Below are positions 21,545 to 32,835 of a stretch of DNA of 64,000 nt, in pieces. The DNA is from Magicicada septendecula. Lineage: Eukaryota; Arthropoda; Insecta; Hemiptera; Cicadidae. A program made the translations under genes and the position numbers. The DNA is taken from assembly GCA_034769895.1 (NCBI GenBank), contig CM068372.1, positions 438,406,958 to 438,470,957 of the forward strand, written 5' to 3'. Each line of letters starts with the position of its first letter. The first letter of the stretch is position 1. Below the pieces are notes generated by a model. That model saw nothing but the letters and a program-made list of their open reading frames with translations. It did not search any database and was not told the DNA's origin.

Positions 21545-22735
21545 CTATTCAGACTGACTGTAAAAAGTTAATTGTTGATACATTAAGTACAAGACAATTG
21601 TGATGCTCTTGGAAGTAGACCCGTTGGGAAGTCAAATCCACTAACAGAGACGTTGAACCCATTGAATGGAACAGTACTAGATGTCTTAATTGTCAGTGCC
21701 TTCAGGTGGTCCGGTACAGTTCTTTGCGTGTTCTCCGCACTTTTTACGTATTCCGTACTTTAAGAAAGATTCTTTTTAAAAAGAAAATTATCGTAAATAC
21801 TATATATAGTGGAGAAGAGGGACTGCGGTATGACAAGCAAAAGAGTATCTTTTCTGGGCTGCTCCCTTCTTATAGAAAGAAAATACTATTGTTTGGGCCA
21901 CTACACATAAAGCTAAGAAATAGGACGGTGAGGTGTTTTGTTTGGAGCGTGCTTTTGTAGGGTGCGGAGACTTGGACATTGAGGAAAGAAGACCGGATGA
22001 TGTGGCTTTCCTGATGTGGATGTGTGGAGGAGGATGGAAAGGATGGAAGAGTGACAAATGACAGGGTACTTCGAACAGTAGGAGACAAGAGGAGAATGTT
22101 GGATATCACCAGGGGCAGGAAGAGAAATTCATTGGGACACTGTATGCGGCAAACACAATGTAATGTGTCGATGGAAGCATCGGATGGGCTGGTAATTGGA
22201 AAGCAGAATGGAAGAGGACGGAGGAGGCCAGATGATGTACGGGTGCCATATCAAGAAGTGAAACGACTAGCCCAGGATAGGAAAGCATGAAAGGAGCATA
22301 CCTTGTAAGACTTATGACACGTTGCAGGTCTTGGGCAGAAACTTATGATGATTTTGTCTACTTACTCGGTTACAAAAAGTGTGGTGTGTGCCGTCTTAAA
22401 GCATACAGGAGCCAACAATCTGCAACCGAACTCGGATCATGCACCAACATTTTGTAAACTTAATTAGTTCACATCCAATAATTACGCAACCTCAAATGAC
22501 GATCAGGCCTGATAAGTTGTCTCACTTTGATATGTTTGCATCAGTTTATGGTATACTTTGTCGTCCAGATTGATCTTCCCCAGTTTCATGGTTATCTAAA
22601 TGTACTTTGTGCCATCTAAAACCTGAGTCCAGAAACACGGCTTTTTCTCCGACAGCGTCTTTTAACTTGTTAAATGTTGCTGTGGCACCTCTTAATTTTG
22701 TCACAAAACATTTTTTGGAAAATAAACTTTCTAAC
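21545..22735 (-). mobile_element. Degenerate DNA-transposon-like repeat, split by a LINE fragment
   Basis: Two pieces, about 21,545-21,770 and 22,385-22,735, are recognisably related in sequence and order to 32,140-32,835. Shared blocks include GATGTCTTAA, CTGAGTCCAGA/CGAGTCCAAGA and AGCTTGTTAAATG/AACTTGTTAAATG. The minus frame of the first piece has LKALTIKTSS, parallel to LKALSV in the other copy, which runs on to a mariner-like GNYFEGD end. The LINE fragment 21,895-22,350 lies between the pieces. Strongly decayed. Confidence 0.35.
21895..22350 (+). pseudogene. LINE C-terminal fragment
   Basis: Reads KLRNRTVRCFVWSVLL-stop-GAETWTLRKEDR, then (shifted) EEDGKDGRVTNDRVLRTVGDKRRML, KRNSLGHCMRQTQ, GRGRRRPDDVRV and PYQEVKRLAQDRKA. 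The CFVWSVLLYGAETWTL and LGHC signatures are characteristic of insect RTE-like non-LTR C-termini. Stops and frameshifts show decay. The upstream RT is missing. Confidence 0.7.
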
Positions 22736-22737
22736 GA

Positions 22738-22868
22738 AAGCCCAGGCCAGTCTTATTCAAGCGGACGAAATACGATTTCTCAGGCACGTAGTAGAATACA
22801 CTTTTCAATATTGCAAAACAAATGTCGCTGTACGCCAGGAACTAAATACGATGAGTGTACTGAAGATG
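22738..22868 (+). pseudogene. LINE C-terminal fragment (out of order)
   Basis: Reads AQASLIQADEIRFLRHVVEY, then TNVAVRQELNTMSVL. It is the same protein segment as SQASRIRAADMRFLKGMAGY at about 23,122-23,180, but lies upstream of the part that should precede it. Confidence 0.6.
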
Positions 22869-23510
22869 GCTTTTAATGGAACTGATCCCATACGAGTAAA
22901 AACTGTTGTAGACCGTACTGTTCTGGAGCAGATCAGTAATTCTGAATATCTGAGTTAAATGTGTCTTACTCTACAGACGTTGATGTGGTGAAGGAGCTAT
23001 ATAAGGTGCACCGTATCAGGAGAACTCTAAAATCAACGAAGAAAAAACACGTCTGAAGTATTGCAAGGTAATGGCCCTCAGCATACTTCACTGTGACTCT
23101 GAGAATTGGATTTCAACGAGGTCTCAGGCCAGTCGTATCCGAGCGGCCGACATGAGATTTCTCAAGGGCATGGCAGGATATACTCTCAACGATCGCAAAA
23201 TACATGTACATATACGGCAGGAACTGAATATTATGAGTACACTCGATAGGATTGGCCAGTATCGGCTAAAACATTTGGAACATGTTAAACGAATGGACGA
23301 CTGCCGCATCTCCAAACAAGTATTGAATTATAAGCCGAAAGGACGGCGAGGTGTGGGACGTCCGAAGAAGCGATGCAGTAACCAGCTTTAGTCTAAGGAC
23401 GGAGAGGTGTGGGACGTCCGAAGAAACGTTGCAGTGACCAGCTCTAGTCTAAGGACGGAGAGGTGTGGGACGTCCGAATAAGCGTTGCAGTGACCAGCTC
23501 TAGTCTATCT
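22869..23510 (+). pseudogene. LINE C-terminal fragment, second copy
   Basis: Begins MAFNGTDPIRVKTVVDRTVL and EQISNSEYLS (after the RT palm). It continues, with frameshifts, through GELxNQRRKN-like sequence to MALSILHCDSENWISTRSQA. Then come ADMRFLKGMAGYTLNDRK, IRQELNIM, RLKHLEHVKRMDDCRISKQV and NYKPKGRRGVGRPKKRC. The order agrees with insect non-LTR C-termini. The end has been amplified as a 56-bp tandem repeat, and a (GAT)n-like tail lies near 23,553-23,563. Confidence 0.7.
23341..23508. repeat. 56-bp tandem repeat, 3 copies
   Basis: Units start at 23341, 23397 and 23453, each GGACGG(C/A)GAGGTGTGGGAC, then GTCCGAA, GCAGT, CCAGCT and TAGTCT. The unit is the LINE segment encoding GRRGVGRPKK. 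As 56 is not a multiple of 3, later copies are out of frame. Confidence 0.92.
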
Positions 23511-23569
23511 GCTTGGGACCTGAACGAACCACTTTTGGTTTAATCCTTTCTGAAGATGATGATGATAAA

Positions 23570-26500
23570 TCTCAGTACTGTTTAGCTTAATTTTTAATTG
23601 TAAGAGGAAAAAATACACTTAAGAAGAAACAATGCACAGTGAAATCTGGTAAAATTATTAATTGTAAACATTTATAAATTTTAACAAATTTGTATAAATA
23701 TTATAACGTACCAGTATTTACTCGTACCTTCTCTTTGTTACTATCGTTAAATAAATTAATATTTTCTTAATTGTTGAAACGCCCCTAAATGTTGGTGCCA
23801 ATTATGATACGAGACCCTTGCGTATCTTCAAAATATGTGGTTATGTTTTTATCTTATATACTTACTAAGTCGTACGTCTCTGTAATGTCGAATCTGATAA
23901 TGTTTAGTCAGTTAATAAATTAAAATTGTATTGGATATGAATCACCACTATCGAAATTAATTTAAGAGCGGGTTTAAATTAATTTGGGCGTCATATGGAA
24001 CCTTGGATTAGCTTTCCATAAATTTATTGTTGTTAAAGTATTCAATAATTTATTTGGTGTTTTGAAATTATAAATTTAATCTAATTATTCTTGTTCACCT
24101 TGACGTGAATTCATTGGTTTTGGTTGGAGAATTTAAATAATACGTAGCGCCTCCAGATTCGTCACTGCCAACGTAATCGTTAAGGTGGCTTGAAAATTCC
24201 AACTTTCGTAAATCAAATTATCAATTATTAAAATAAAAAGTCGTATGACATTAATTTGATTAACAATTCATTTATTATTATTCTTCAATTATGTTTGATT
24301 GTCTTTAAATTCATTTAACTAACAATGGATTCGACAATAAATCGACGTGGCTTATGATAATTTTAGCTCAGTAGGTTGACAACAATACTTTCAATTAAAG
24401 TTTACTATAAATTGGTTATATTTTTTCTCAGGCATGAATTCTTTTGATCTACAACAATACTAACGAAATGAACTGCCACTAATTACCAATAATTAGTAAA
24501 TGAACTTTACAATAATTACTTGATTATGGTTGACAATAATCACATCTTACGTCTAACAATGATAAAATGTTCATATAGGCCGGACAATGGCTAATTTGAG
24601 GTTATCCTCTTGTGAAAGTATTAAATAGTTTCCAACATGAAACTCATTGAATAATAATTAAACAATTAAAATATTCTAGTGTGTTATTTTTATGGTGTAG
24701 TGAAATGTCGTACATAAGTGTAAATACAGTAGTGAAGTTATTTCAATATTATGATTTATAGTTTGGTTAAAGTATTTTCGAAGTATTTTACACTATACTT
24801 CCGTTTTGTTATTCACTGTTTATTATTCATTATTCACTTATTAATTCACTTGATAGCCCATATTATTTCACTATTCACTCACAACACTTATACTTTTTCG
24901 AGGTTATATTATTGTTTACGTTGAACACCTAACCTCCTTACTGATTCGTATTATTAATTTAGGTTAATTTTGACGGGAAGAACCGTAGTTACTCCTCTGG
25001 ATGACGATACACGAATTCCCGCGACGCGCTGAGATTTTTTATTTATAGTCGATGGTCCGCGTCTCGTTTTGATATAGAGACTTCTTGCTGTGGGGTTCAC
25101 CCCCTACAAACATAACATTCTGATTGGTTAATAATTACGTCATGGTCAATGATCATTACGTCATTTTAGTTAGACAGTTGAACTTAGCGTCACTTTCGTT
25201 GATGTTAGTATTCAGCTTCCATACCCTAATTTCACAAAATTCTTAAAACTAACATTGGTTTATGATAATAATTACAATTGTTAAAAAATTATTTGTATTG
25301 CATGGATTGCTTAACCTTTGAACTTTTACATGCTATATTTCTATACATTAATAATAAACAATTTTAACCATTTGCCTATACTAATACATTATTTTACAAT
25401 TTATGGTTTTTGTTACAATTTTAGTTTCCTTTTTTGTGTACATGATAGTACTCTATTAACAAACCTTTTTAATAATATTGAATATGATTATAAATCTTAA
25501 TTTCCAATAAAACTCTTAATTTCTACACTATGCCTAACATTGTTGGGTCACTATAACTATTTTTACTTTTCATAACAAAATGGCATAACTATTCTACTCG
25601 GTAACAATTCATACTTAATTCTAATAGACACTATAACCTTTTGATATAAATTTGGTTGTTTAACACAGGTTATATTTTTTACAATCTCTTTATTAGTCAT
25701 ACTCAGTCTAGGTAGGGTCACTATGTCCAAATACCTATCTGGTTAATTATCTTCTCATGATTAATTTATAAGCATTTTTAGATTAATCATGTTTTAATCT
25801 ATTTACATAATTCTTTTCTTGACATATTGTACATAGGTTATTATAGGTTTTATACCCTATATGGTCTCTGTCCTTCTTTAAATTAGAAGTATGTTGCGGT
25901 TTGACATTGATTTCTTGCTAAACATGTTATTCTTTATTAAAAAACAGTAATATTGGTTGATTTCACATTATTGGCAAGTAGCCAGTTCAATTTCCATACT
26001 TTATACTACAAATTGAGTCATTTTACATTCTCTCTTACAATCCAATTATTCTTCAATATACAAAATTATACTTCATTTGCCTCATACTCTACTACATTAT
26101 TATACAAAATTAAAAGCTTTACAATTCTTTTTATAACATCATGTTCTTGACTTTACTTGTTTCATGATATATTATTTACTCTCAGATGCTATAGAATCTA
26201 TACATTGTTAATAATACTTTACATTTTATTTATTGGTTGTACAGTGTCATTTCACATTTTAATTATCATGGTTTATCAATTTTCTTTGCAATACATATGA
26301 TTATGCTCTTGAATCTCTAGCTTTTTTATTACAATTCTATTCATGTGATAGTTTACAAACTCAGTCTTAGATCTGCATTCTAAGTTAATTTTTATTCTTG
26401 TTATATGACTGATTTCTCTTATTCTCAAATATCACTTGGTTTATATACTAATCATTTATGGTTTCTACATTGTAATATTATATACTCTCTCATTCTACTA

Positions 26501-27110
26501 CTCTCTTGGGTAACTGTTAAGGTCAAAGTTATTGTCTAGTCTTGTCTTTTAGACGTCTGTTTGTCTAGTTATTTCATACATTGGCTTATTAGGCTACTTG
26601 AAGGTCTCATTCTGTTCATGATTCTGTAACGATTATTTCTTTATCTATTCCTGGTTGATAGACTTAGTTAATATTATTCTTCCTTTGCTTAGTTATTCTT
26701 TGTTCTTCATTATTGTGGTAATATTCTTATTTAGATTATGGTATTTTCTTTATGTAGAGGGAAACATCACGTTACAATATTAACAAACGTTATAAGTAAC
26801 CGCTGTTGAATTTTGGACGAAACTTCAAGGAAAAAATTCAGTTTCATCACTTTTTGGAGTCAACGTTCGTACTCGAAGGCGAGAACCTTGCCGTGGGACA
26901 GATGTCGTGTATACGACATGGTGACATGCACGTGATACTACTATACAAGGCACTTCGCTTATATGGTGCCTAAATTATTTTGTCTACATGCATTTGCTCG
27001 TGATATATTTATTTCTACTGCAATGGACCATGGACATCCCACACGTCCGTCTCCAGAAGTCCATTTCCACTCATTGGAGCTTTCGGTACTTTCTTTGATT
27101 TGTCTCTCAA
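23570..27110. other. AT-rich stretch, nothing recognised
   Basis: No open frame with a domain and no RNA gene. Only small observations: two ATTACGTCAT elements at about 25,134 and 25,155 next to an ATTGG box (about 25,126), and a T/A-rich low-complexity block 25,300-26,760. Confidence 0.5.
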
Positions 27111-27113
27111 GTT

Positions 27114-27356
27114 TCAGAGCCGTAGGGACTCTTCTTCTTGGTTAGTCAATTCGTACGTAGATTGGTCTACGACAGCCTTCTCTGCACTTTTCATCTTACC
27201 AGCATAATTCCGGCAACCAACTGATTGCTGGACATGTCTTAAACGGGGTCTTCCTCTGTACCTCTTTCCTTCTAGCGTTCCCTCCAGTAAACGTCTGAGT
27301 AAAGTATCGTGTTTTAGAATATGTTCTATTATTCCTCCCTCATAGATTTTATACCC
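27114..27356 (-). pseudogene. LINE C-terminal fragment
   Basis: Minus frame: IIEHILKHDTLLRRLLEGTL, EGKRYRGRPRLRHVQQSVGC and RNYAGKMKSAEKAVVDQS, a typical non-LTR C-terminal end. It is read through the adjacent GAA tract only by chance of frame. Confidence 0.6.
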
Positions 27357-27575
27357 TTCTTCTTCTTCTTCTTCTTCTTCTTCTTCTTCTTCTTCTTCTT
27401 CTTCTTCTTCTTCTTCTTCTTCTTCTTCTTCTTCTTCTTCTTCTTCTTCTTCTTCTTCTTCTTCTTCTTCTTCTTCTTCTTCTTCTTCTTCTTCTTCTTC
27501 TTCTTCTTCTTCTTCTTCTTCTTCTTCTTCTTCTTCTTCTTCTTCTTCTTCTTCTTCTTCTTCTTCTTCTTCTTC
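27357..27575. repeat. (TTC)n / (GAA)n microsatellite, about 73 repeats
   Basis: 219 bp of perfect TTC trinucleotides with no interruption seen. It separates two LINE C-terminal fragments and probably grew from a LINE 3' tail. Frames through it give poly-Glu, poly-Lys, poly-Phe and so on and are not genes. Confidence 0.97.
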
Positions 27576-27576
27576 A

Positions 27577-27720
27577 TGGAGTAGGCACTTTGGCTGTTCC
27601 GTTTTCACAGAGTATCTCTGCATCTGGTTTCCTACGTCTCTTGTACCAAAGGGTCTATACCGAAACACAACGTTAGGTAGTCGTCTATCTTCCATTCTGT
27701 CCATTTGCTGTAACCATTCC
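27577..27720 (-). pseudogene. LINE C-terminal fragment
   Basis: Minus frame: MDRMEDRRLPNVVFRYRPFG, TRDVGNQMQRYSVKTEQ. This corresponds to the RM..DRLPK...YKP.GRRDVGRP..R segment of insect non-LTR C-termini, and the GAA tract follows where the 3' tail would be. Confidence 0.5.
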
Positions 27721-28200
27721 CTGCGATATAAATATTCTTTGTTACATTAAAATAAAAACTAATTTCAAGAATATGTAAAGGAACACTATAATATTCATTC
27801 CCATCCACTGACGTTCAGTCGTCCGTCGAACGGTCGTTAATTTTACAAGTCAACTGCACTTAATGTTGGAGGAAAACACAACGGATGTGCCAGTCACACT
27901 TCTGCCTCCAGTGAAATTTTGTTTAGTTTTTTTCTGTTGTTGTTATTGAGAAAGTTTAATGCAGAAAGTTGTCCAAGCACAATTTAGATATCGGTGCTGC
28001 CAACCGTGAAGCAACTTGACACCTCACCCTTCACGTCTCTCCCTCGTAATTAATGTTTTCTTCCAACACAATCGTTATCACTCATATTATAGTTTGCTAA
28101 TTAGTCATTACACTTTCATAATAAAGAGCCAAACACGTTTTCCTTATGTATACATATTATAGTAACGTTCTAATTAAAAAAACATTTCTTAATATGCAGG
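27721..28200. other. Unassigned sequence
   Basis: Nothing recognised. Confidence 0.5.
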
Positions 28201-28239
28201 AGATACAAAGCGTATATTTTATTTTCTAAAAAAAATTCA

Positions 28240-28260
28240 GGGAGTATTCTTGATACTCCC
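28240..28260 (-). other. Perfect hairpin at the 3' side of a Helentron relic
   Basis: GGGAGTAT (28240-28247) and ATACTCCC (28253-28260) form an 8-bp stem with a 5-nt loop. It lies about 125 bp downstream of the minus-strand endonuclease stop. A hairpin near the 3' end is expected for Helentron/Helitron elements; the exact terminus was not resolved. Confidence 0.5.
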
Positions 28261-28384
28261 GTCGGATCTTTATTTCGTGAATGCGAAATTACATACGTTA
28301 CTCTCGTTATTGGGAGATTCTTTTGTTTTGTTTGTCAGAAAGAAAGTTGAAATGAAAGAAAGAAAATTACGCTATACATAACAT

Positions 28385-28787
28385 TTATTCATCGAAATCA
28401 TTAGTACTAATGGCTAACCTATGAACAATTGGTCGATGGTAACTAAAATATGAAACGTAGGGCATAATCGTCGGACTAAGTTGACGTACAAACGTTAAGT
28501 CGATTGTGATGTTTCCAAGTGTAGTCGGAGAGGTTTGTACAAGTTGTAGATCGTATTCTTCTTGCATATATGGAACCAGCCAATCATTTCGCACGTTGTA
28601 CGCACTCGCTACTTGTACTGGGCGCTCCACTTCCACCATCCAAATTCGAATTCTGGCGTCTTCTTTCCAATTCCTTTTGTTGCACTCGACGTAGCCGACA
28701 ACGTTCTATATTTGTAAGTCGTGGTGCACGCATTTTGTTCGGAGTTTCAGATTTTATAGCCTTTTTTCTCTTCTGAGGACGCGGCAT
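28385..28787 (-). pseudogene. Internally deleted Helentron: N-terminus joined to endonuclease C-terminus
   Basis: Minus strand. ATG at 28787 opens a short frame, MPRPQKRKK ... RCRLRRVQQKELERRR, ending at 28584. This is a basic N-terminal segment like those of Helentron replicases. About 28,600-28,385, in another frame, reads NDWLVPYMQEEYDLQL, NITIDLTFVRQL and YVSYFSYHRPIVHRLA. That parallels EFLQENWHLQL, NTCIDGVFTRNI and YISYFSHHKPML of the endonuclease at 35.9-36.1 kb. Everything between (Cys-rich region, Rep, helicase, most of the endonuclease) is missing, and the join near 28,600 is out of frame. The stop codon lies in an AATAAA hexamer. It is a non-autonomous relic. Confidence 0.55.
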
Positions 28788-29040
28788 TTTCACAATATCT
28801 CAATATTTTCTGCTTTCCAATGTTAATATAATTTTATATTTCTTGTGTTATTAACGTCTAACTCACGTTCTCAGCTCTCCGTAGACACCTCGATCACTAA
28901 AATCGACCAACTCGTTCCGGAGATACAACTGAACTGAGCGCGCGCCGTGCCCACACAAGCCCAAATTTAGACCCCCACGCGCAGCGCTGTGACGTCACCG
29001 CGCAACCCCCCCTCCGCTCGCGACAAACCATTTCCAGTAG
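28788..29040 (-). other. Probable 5' region of the Helentron relic
   Basis: GC-richer than its surroundings, directly upstream of the relic's ATG. It contains TGACGTCAC at about 28,990 and a GCGCGCGCC stretch. I could not define the terminus. Confidence 0.35.
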
Positions 29041-29424
29041 TCGATGAAACGGGCTATCCAGTTATAGTTTTAGATATTCTGTAATCCTTACAGTTTTTGC
29101 ACACGAGGCCCTCGAAAGTACACAAATATTGGTCGCGGCAAAACCTTACATGACACTGAGAACGAACCATAAGATGTTCATTCTCATTCACATAAAAAAA
29201 AATGTACGTATTTCTATAGCTAGATATTAAAATCATCCAAATTGAAACACTAGTATTTTTTTAGTGTACTACATTTATTTACAAATTTTGTTGATTGTTA
29301 AAAACAGGGCGAAGATATGATGCTCAATGCTGACATAAATAAACTGTTTGAAGAGCCCTTGAACATTAACTGCGAAGGAAGACAGCTTTTAATATCCTGG
29401 AACAGACCAAGTGGTCTAATGCTT

Positions 29425-29489
29425 GTGGGAGGAGGAGGAGGGGGAGGAGAAGGAGGGGAGGACGAGGGGGGAGGAGAAGAAGAAGAAGG
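29425..29489 (+). repeat. G-rich purine tract
   Basis: About 65 bp of almost pure GGA/GGGGA/GAA with at least six G-runs of three or more, so it could form G-quadruplex or triplex structures. Open frames crossing it (Gly/Glu or Pro/Ser-rich) are compositional. Confidence 0.8.
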
Positions 29490-30936
29490 CATTCGACTTT
29501 TTTCACTGTAAGGTAAAAATAATGGAATGATAGTAAGATTTGGAAAAGATAATGGCAAGTTATTTTCAAAAGTATTCTCAATATGAATCTGGCGCATCCA
29601 CGCCTCCCCTTTTATACGTCCGATAACAGCGCATCTGCGTGTACATTATCGCACAACAGTGGGCATAAGTTGGAATAATTTTAATTTCCAACGTAGTCAG
29701 TCGTTTGACGTTCATTTTGTTACTAGCGACGTCCGTGTTTCTGTAAGATTTACTTAACGTAATCAACATAAATTACAGCCAAAGTTTGTAGCTGTGGGTG
29801 ACCGGGGAGGGGTAGATTTATCGAGGCAGCTCGTCCCCGTTAATGTCACACACATAGTACAGACAGTCCCGTGACACACATTGGGGTGCACGTATACGCG
29901 CACACACAATCTCGTTTACAGTGTGTGTGTCTGTGCTATTAACGGTTTACAAAATGTAGTCTCACACGCACACACACGCCGATACGTATGTAATAAATTC
30001 TGCACTTTTTAATACAGATTTTTATTACTTATTTTGTCGGTATAAAAATGTGACAGTTTATTGCAGTGGACGGTGTGGAGTAACGTTTTGCATGTCCTCT
30101 ATTTTTAATTTACTGACATCAGTATATCAAATATATTTATATGCTCTCCCCCCTCTCTTTCTTTCGCTCGCTCTCCCTTACACCCCCCTCTTCACCATTT
30201 TGGTACCACAATTTTGGTGTTCCATCAGCGACGTATTCACGGTGGGGGGGGGACAAACGGAACCGGATCCCCTCCTACCAGGGGAAAAGTTAGCGAATTT
30301 TGTTAATCTTTTATTTTGTAGACTGTTTCACTTTTTTCAGCTGTGTACGCTAATATAGTAGTAGGGTAACTCTTTTTTAAATTTACAAACAGGTTTATTA
30401 CACAGCATTAGAGTATGCTTTTGAAATATGAAATATAGGAAAATCAGTTCGGTCAATAAGTGTCGTTCAACAATGTTGCAATAACAAGTATTGTTGTTGT
30501 GTTATTGCCGTTTTCTTTAACAGAATCGATTTCTGAATCGCGCGTTTTTCAACCACTGTAAAGATAGTAATGTCGATCAGTCTTAACTTATTTTGTTTTG
30601 TATGAAGCCGATCCGACTCCGGACCCCGCCCCAAAGACAATTTCTAGATACGCTACTGTGTTCAATTGCCTAATAACGTCTTCCCTCTTCCGTTCTTACT
30701 TGTTCTTCCTTCCCTCAAAACGAAACCTGAGCAGTGTACACTTTTTTTTTTTAAATATGTCCTTCACTCCCTGGAGGGTTTCAGGTCTTTCTGTTTTCCT
30801 TTCTCTTGTGGTTTCCACTTTATGGAAGTCGGCTGCCTGCTTTCTTTGGAACGGCCATAGCATACCAACTGCCTTTCTTCTTTTCCTCACTTATGCCCCT
30901 ACCCATATTCATAATTTATCTAATCCCTTACGTTTC
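29490..30936. other. Unassigned sequence
   Basis: No supported gene. Short CA/TG-rich patches occur at about 29,850-29,980, and a G-run at about 30,242-30,250. Confidence 0.5.
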
Positions 30937-31073
<137 letters not shown>

Positions 31074-31173
31074 CGAAAGTTCCCGTTGACACTTTAGTAA
31101 GAAATACAATTTTTCTCAGGTTCCATCCAAACAATCGGCTTTTTACCCTCACTCCGCGCCTTTCTGCAAATTG

Positions 31174-31565
31174 TCACGAATGACAACCAGTTTAAGTCAC
31201 CCTCGCTCCGCGCCTTTCTGAAAATTGTCACGAATGACAACCAGTTTAAGTCACGCTCGCTTTGCACCGTCGTTTCACAATCACGAATGACAACCAGTTT
31301 AAGTCACGCTCGCTTTGCACCGTCGTTTCACAAATTATCACGAATGACAACCAGTTTAAGTCACGCTCGCTTTGCACCGTCGTTTCACAAATTATCACGA
31401 ATGACAACCAGTTTAAATCACGCTTGCTTTGCACCGTCGTTTCACAAATTATCACGAATGACAACCAGTTTAAGTCACGCTTGCTTTGCACCGTCGTTTC
31501 ACAAATTATCACGAATGACAACCAGTTTAAGTCACGCTCGCTTTGCACCGTCGTTTCACATAAAG
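31174..31565. repeat. 57-bp minisatellite, about 7 copies
   Basis: TCACGAATGACAACCAGTTT starts at 31174, 31228, 31281, 31338, 31395, 31452 and 31509. Spacing is 54, 53, then 57 bp throughout. The first units are diverged (CTCCGCGCC instead of TTTGCACCG). Because 57 is 19 codons, frames stay open on both strands; they are not genes. Confidence 0.95.
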
Positions 31566-31856
31566 TCTCACTTTTCACTTTTCGTAATGAATTTGTTCCA
31601 AATCATATCATTGAGGACAGCAACCAGCGCGCTTCTTTGCATTTTTTCCTCGTTCATCAATTTTGTGTTATTTTGTGTCAGCAACGTGCTATAATGAAAC
31701 TATTGTAGAAACCACAGGACCCCGGATAACTCAACAGCACACACATTATTGCTTGTTAAAGAATTTTAGGAAAACAACTTTACCACACTGCAACCGCAGT
31801 TTTTGACATAGCCATATATGTCCGTAATAGATCTTGCTCTCTTCCCCAGGTTAAAA

Positions 31857-31891
31857 CACGCACACGCACACACACACACACACACACACAA
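31857..31891. repeat. (CA)n microsatellite
   Basis: ACACG followed by about 15 CA repeats. Confidence 0.95.
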
Positions 31892-31999
31892 GTACAGTGA
31901 TTCGCAACTGCTGAAGATATATAACAAAAATCGCTGAGCGAACTTAAGGCTATAACAGGAAGTTCAATTTAGAAAAAAAGTGTTTTGACGACTGGAAAA

Positions 32000-32835
32000 G
32001 AATGTTGCTATACATCCTGTGGAGATTATCTTGAAGGGAACAATAAAGTGCAAATGAATTAAAACGTAGTTTTCAAGTAAACTAAAACTGCAAGAATTTT
32101 GGTCAAAATAAAAGAAAACAATACCTACAATTAAGTACCAAACAATTTTATCTCCTTCAAAGTAGTTTCCTTGGGAAGCCGTACACAAAAGAAGACGTTG
32201 ATCCGAGGGATAGAAGCGGAACTGGATGTCTTAAACTGACAACGCTTTAGGTTGTCTGTCACAATGATGTGGAAAACAATTTAATGTTTGTATGTCTTCC
32301 ACCCTTTAATAATAGCGATCCTGGAATCGGTTTTCGTTTTTTAGAACACAAAATAACCCATATGGACTAAAATCGGTGAAGTAGAGAAGCCGGGGTCCAC
32401 AGAGTTTGGGCTAAAGATTTGTTACAGAAAGTGTGACGTGACATTGAGCGTATCGTGTTAAAGCACCTAGGAATTTAATTTTCATTGCAAATCAGTCTCT
32501 GCCGAAAATTTTAATCATGCACTAAAATTTAATGAAAAGTCTGGTCATTTAAATTTATTTCGTAGCAAATAATTGTTGTCATCAAGCTACGAGTAGACTT
32601 GATGCCGTCTCTCACATTTGATACGTTTTCAGCAGTTTGTGGTGTACTCAGTACTCAGTCGTCAAGAACACGATTCCTTCCTACGCAGTTACGTGGCCAT
32701 CAAAAAATGCTTCGTGACAATTGAAACTCGAGTCCAAGACTCATTTCTAAAAACATGTTTTAGCTTGTTAAATGATTTTTGTCGCAATGTCTTGGATTTT
32801 GACACAAAATTTGATTGTGTGATTTTAGACAGTCC
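32000..32835 (-). mobile_element. Degenerate mariner-like DNA transposon relic
   Basis: The minus frame near 32,190-32,130 reads LLCTASQGNYFEGDKIV, resembling the C-terminal end of mariner-type DDE transposases (...G.YFEGD...). Upstream minus-strand sequence to about 32,835 is related to the split repeat at 21.5-22.7 kb but full of stops, and too short for a whole transposase (about 340 residues in the family). No catalytic DDE/D residues could be placed and terminal inverted repeats were not found, so the family call is tentative. Confidence 0.38.

Noticed and set aside
27114..27704. 196-codon frame with a long poly-Glu tract
   Set aside because: The Glu run is the (GAA)n microsatellite; the two ends are separate LINE C-terminal fragments that happen to share its frame.
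31246..31708. Open frames of 110-148 codons on both strands
   Set aside because: They are produced by the 57-bp (19-codon) minisatellite.
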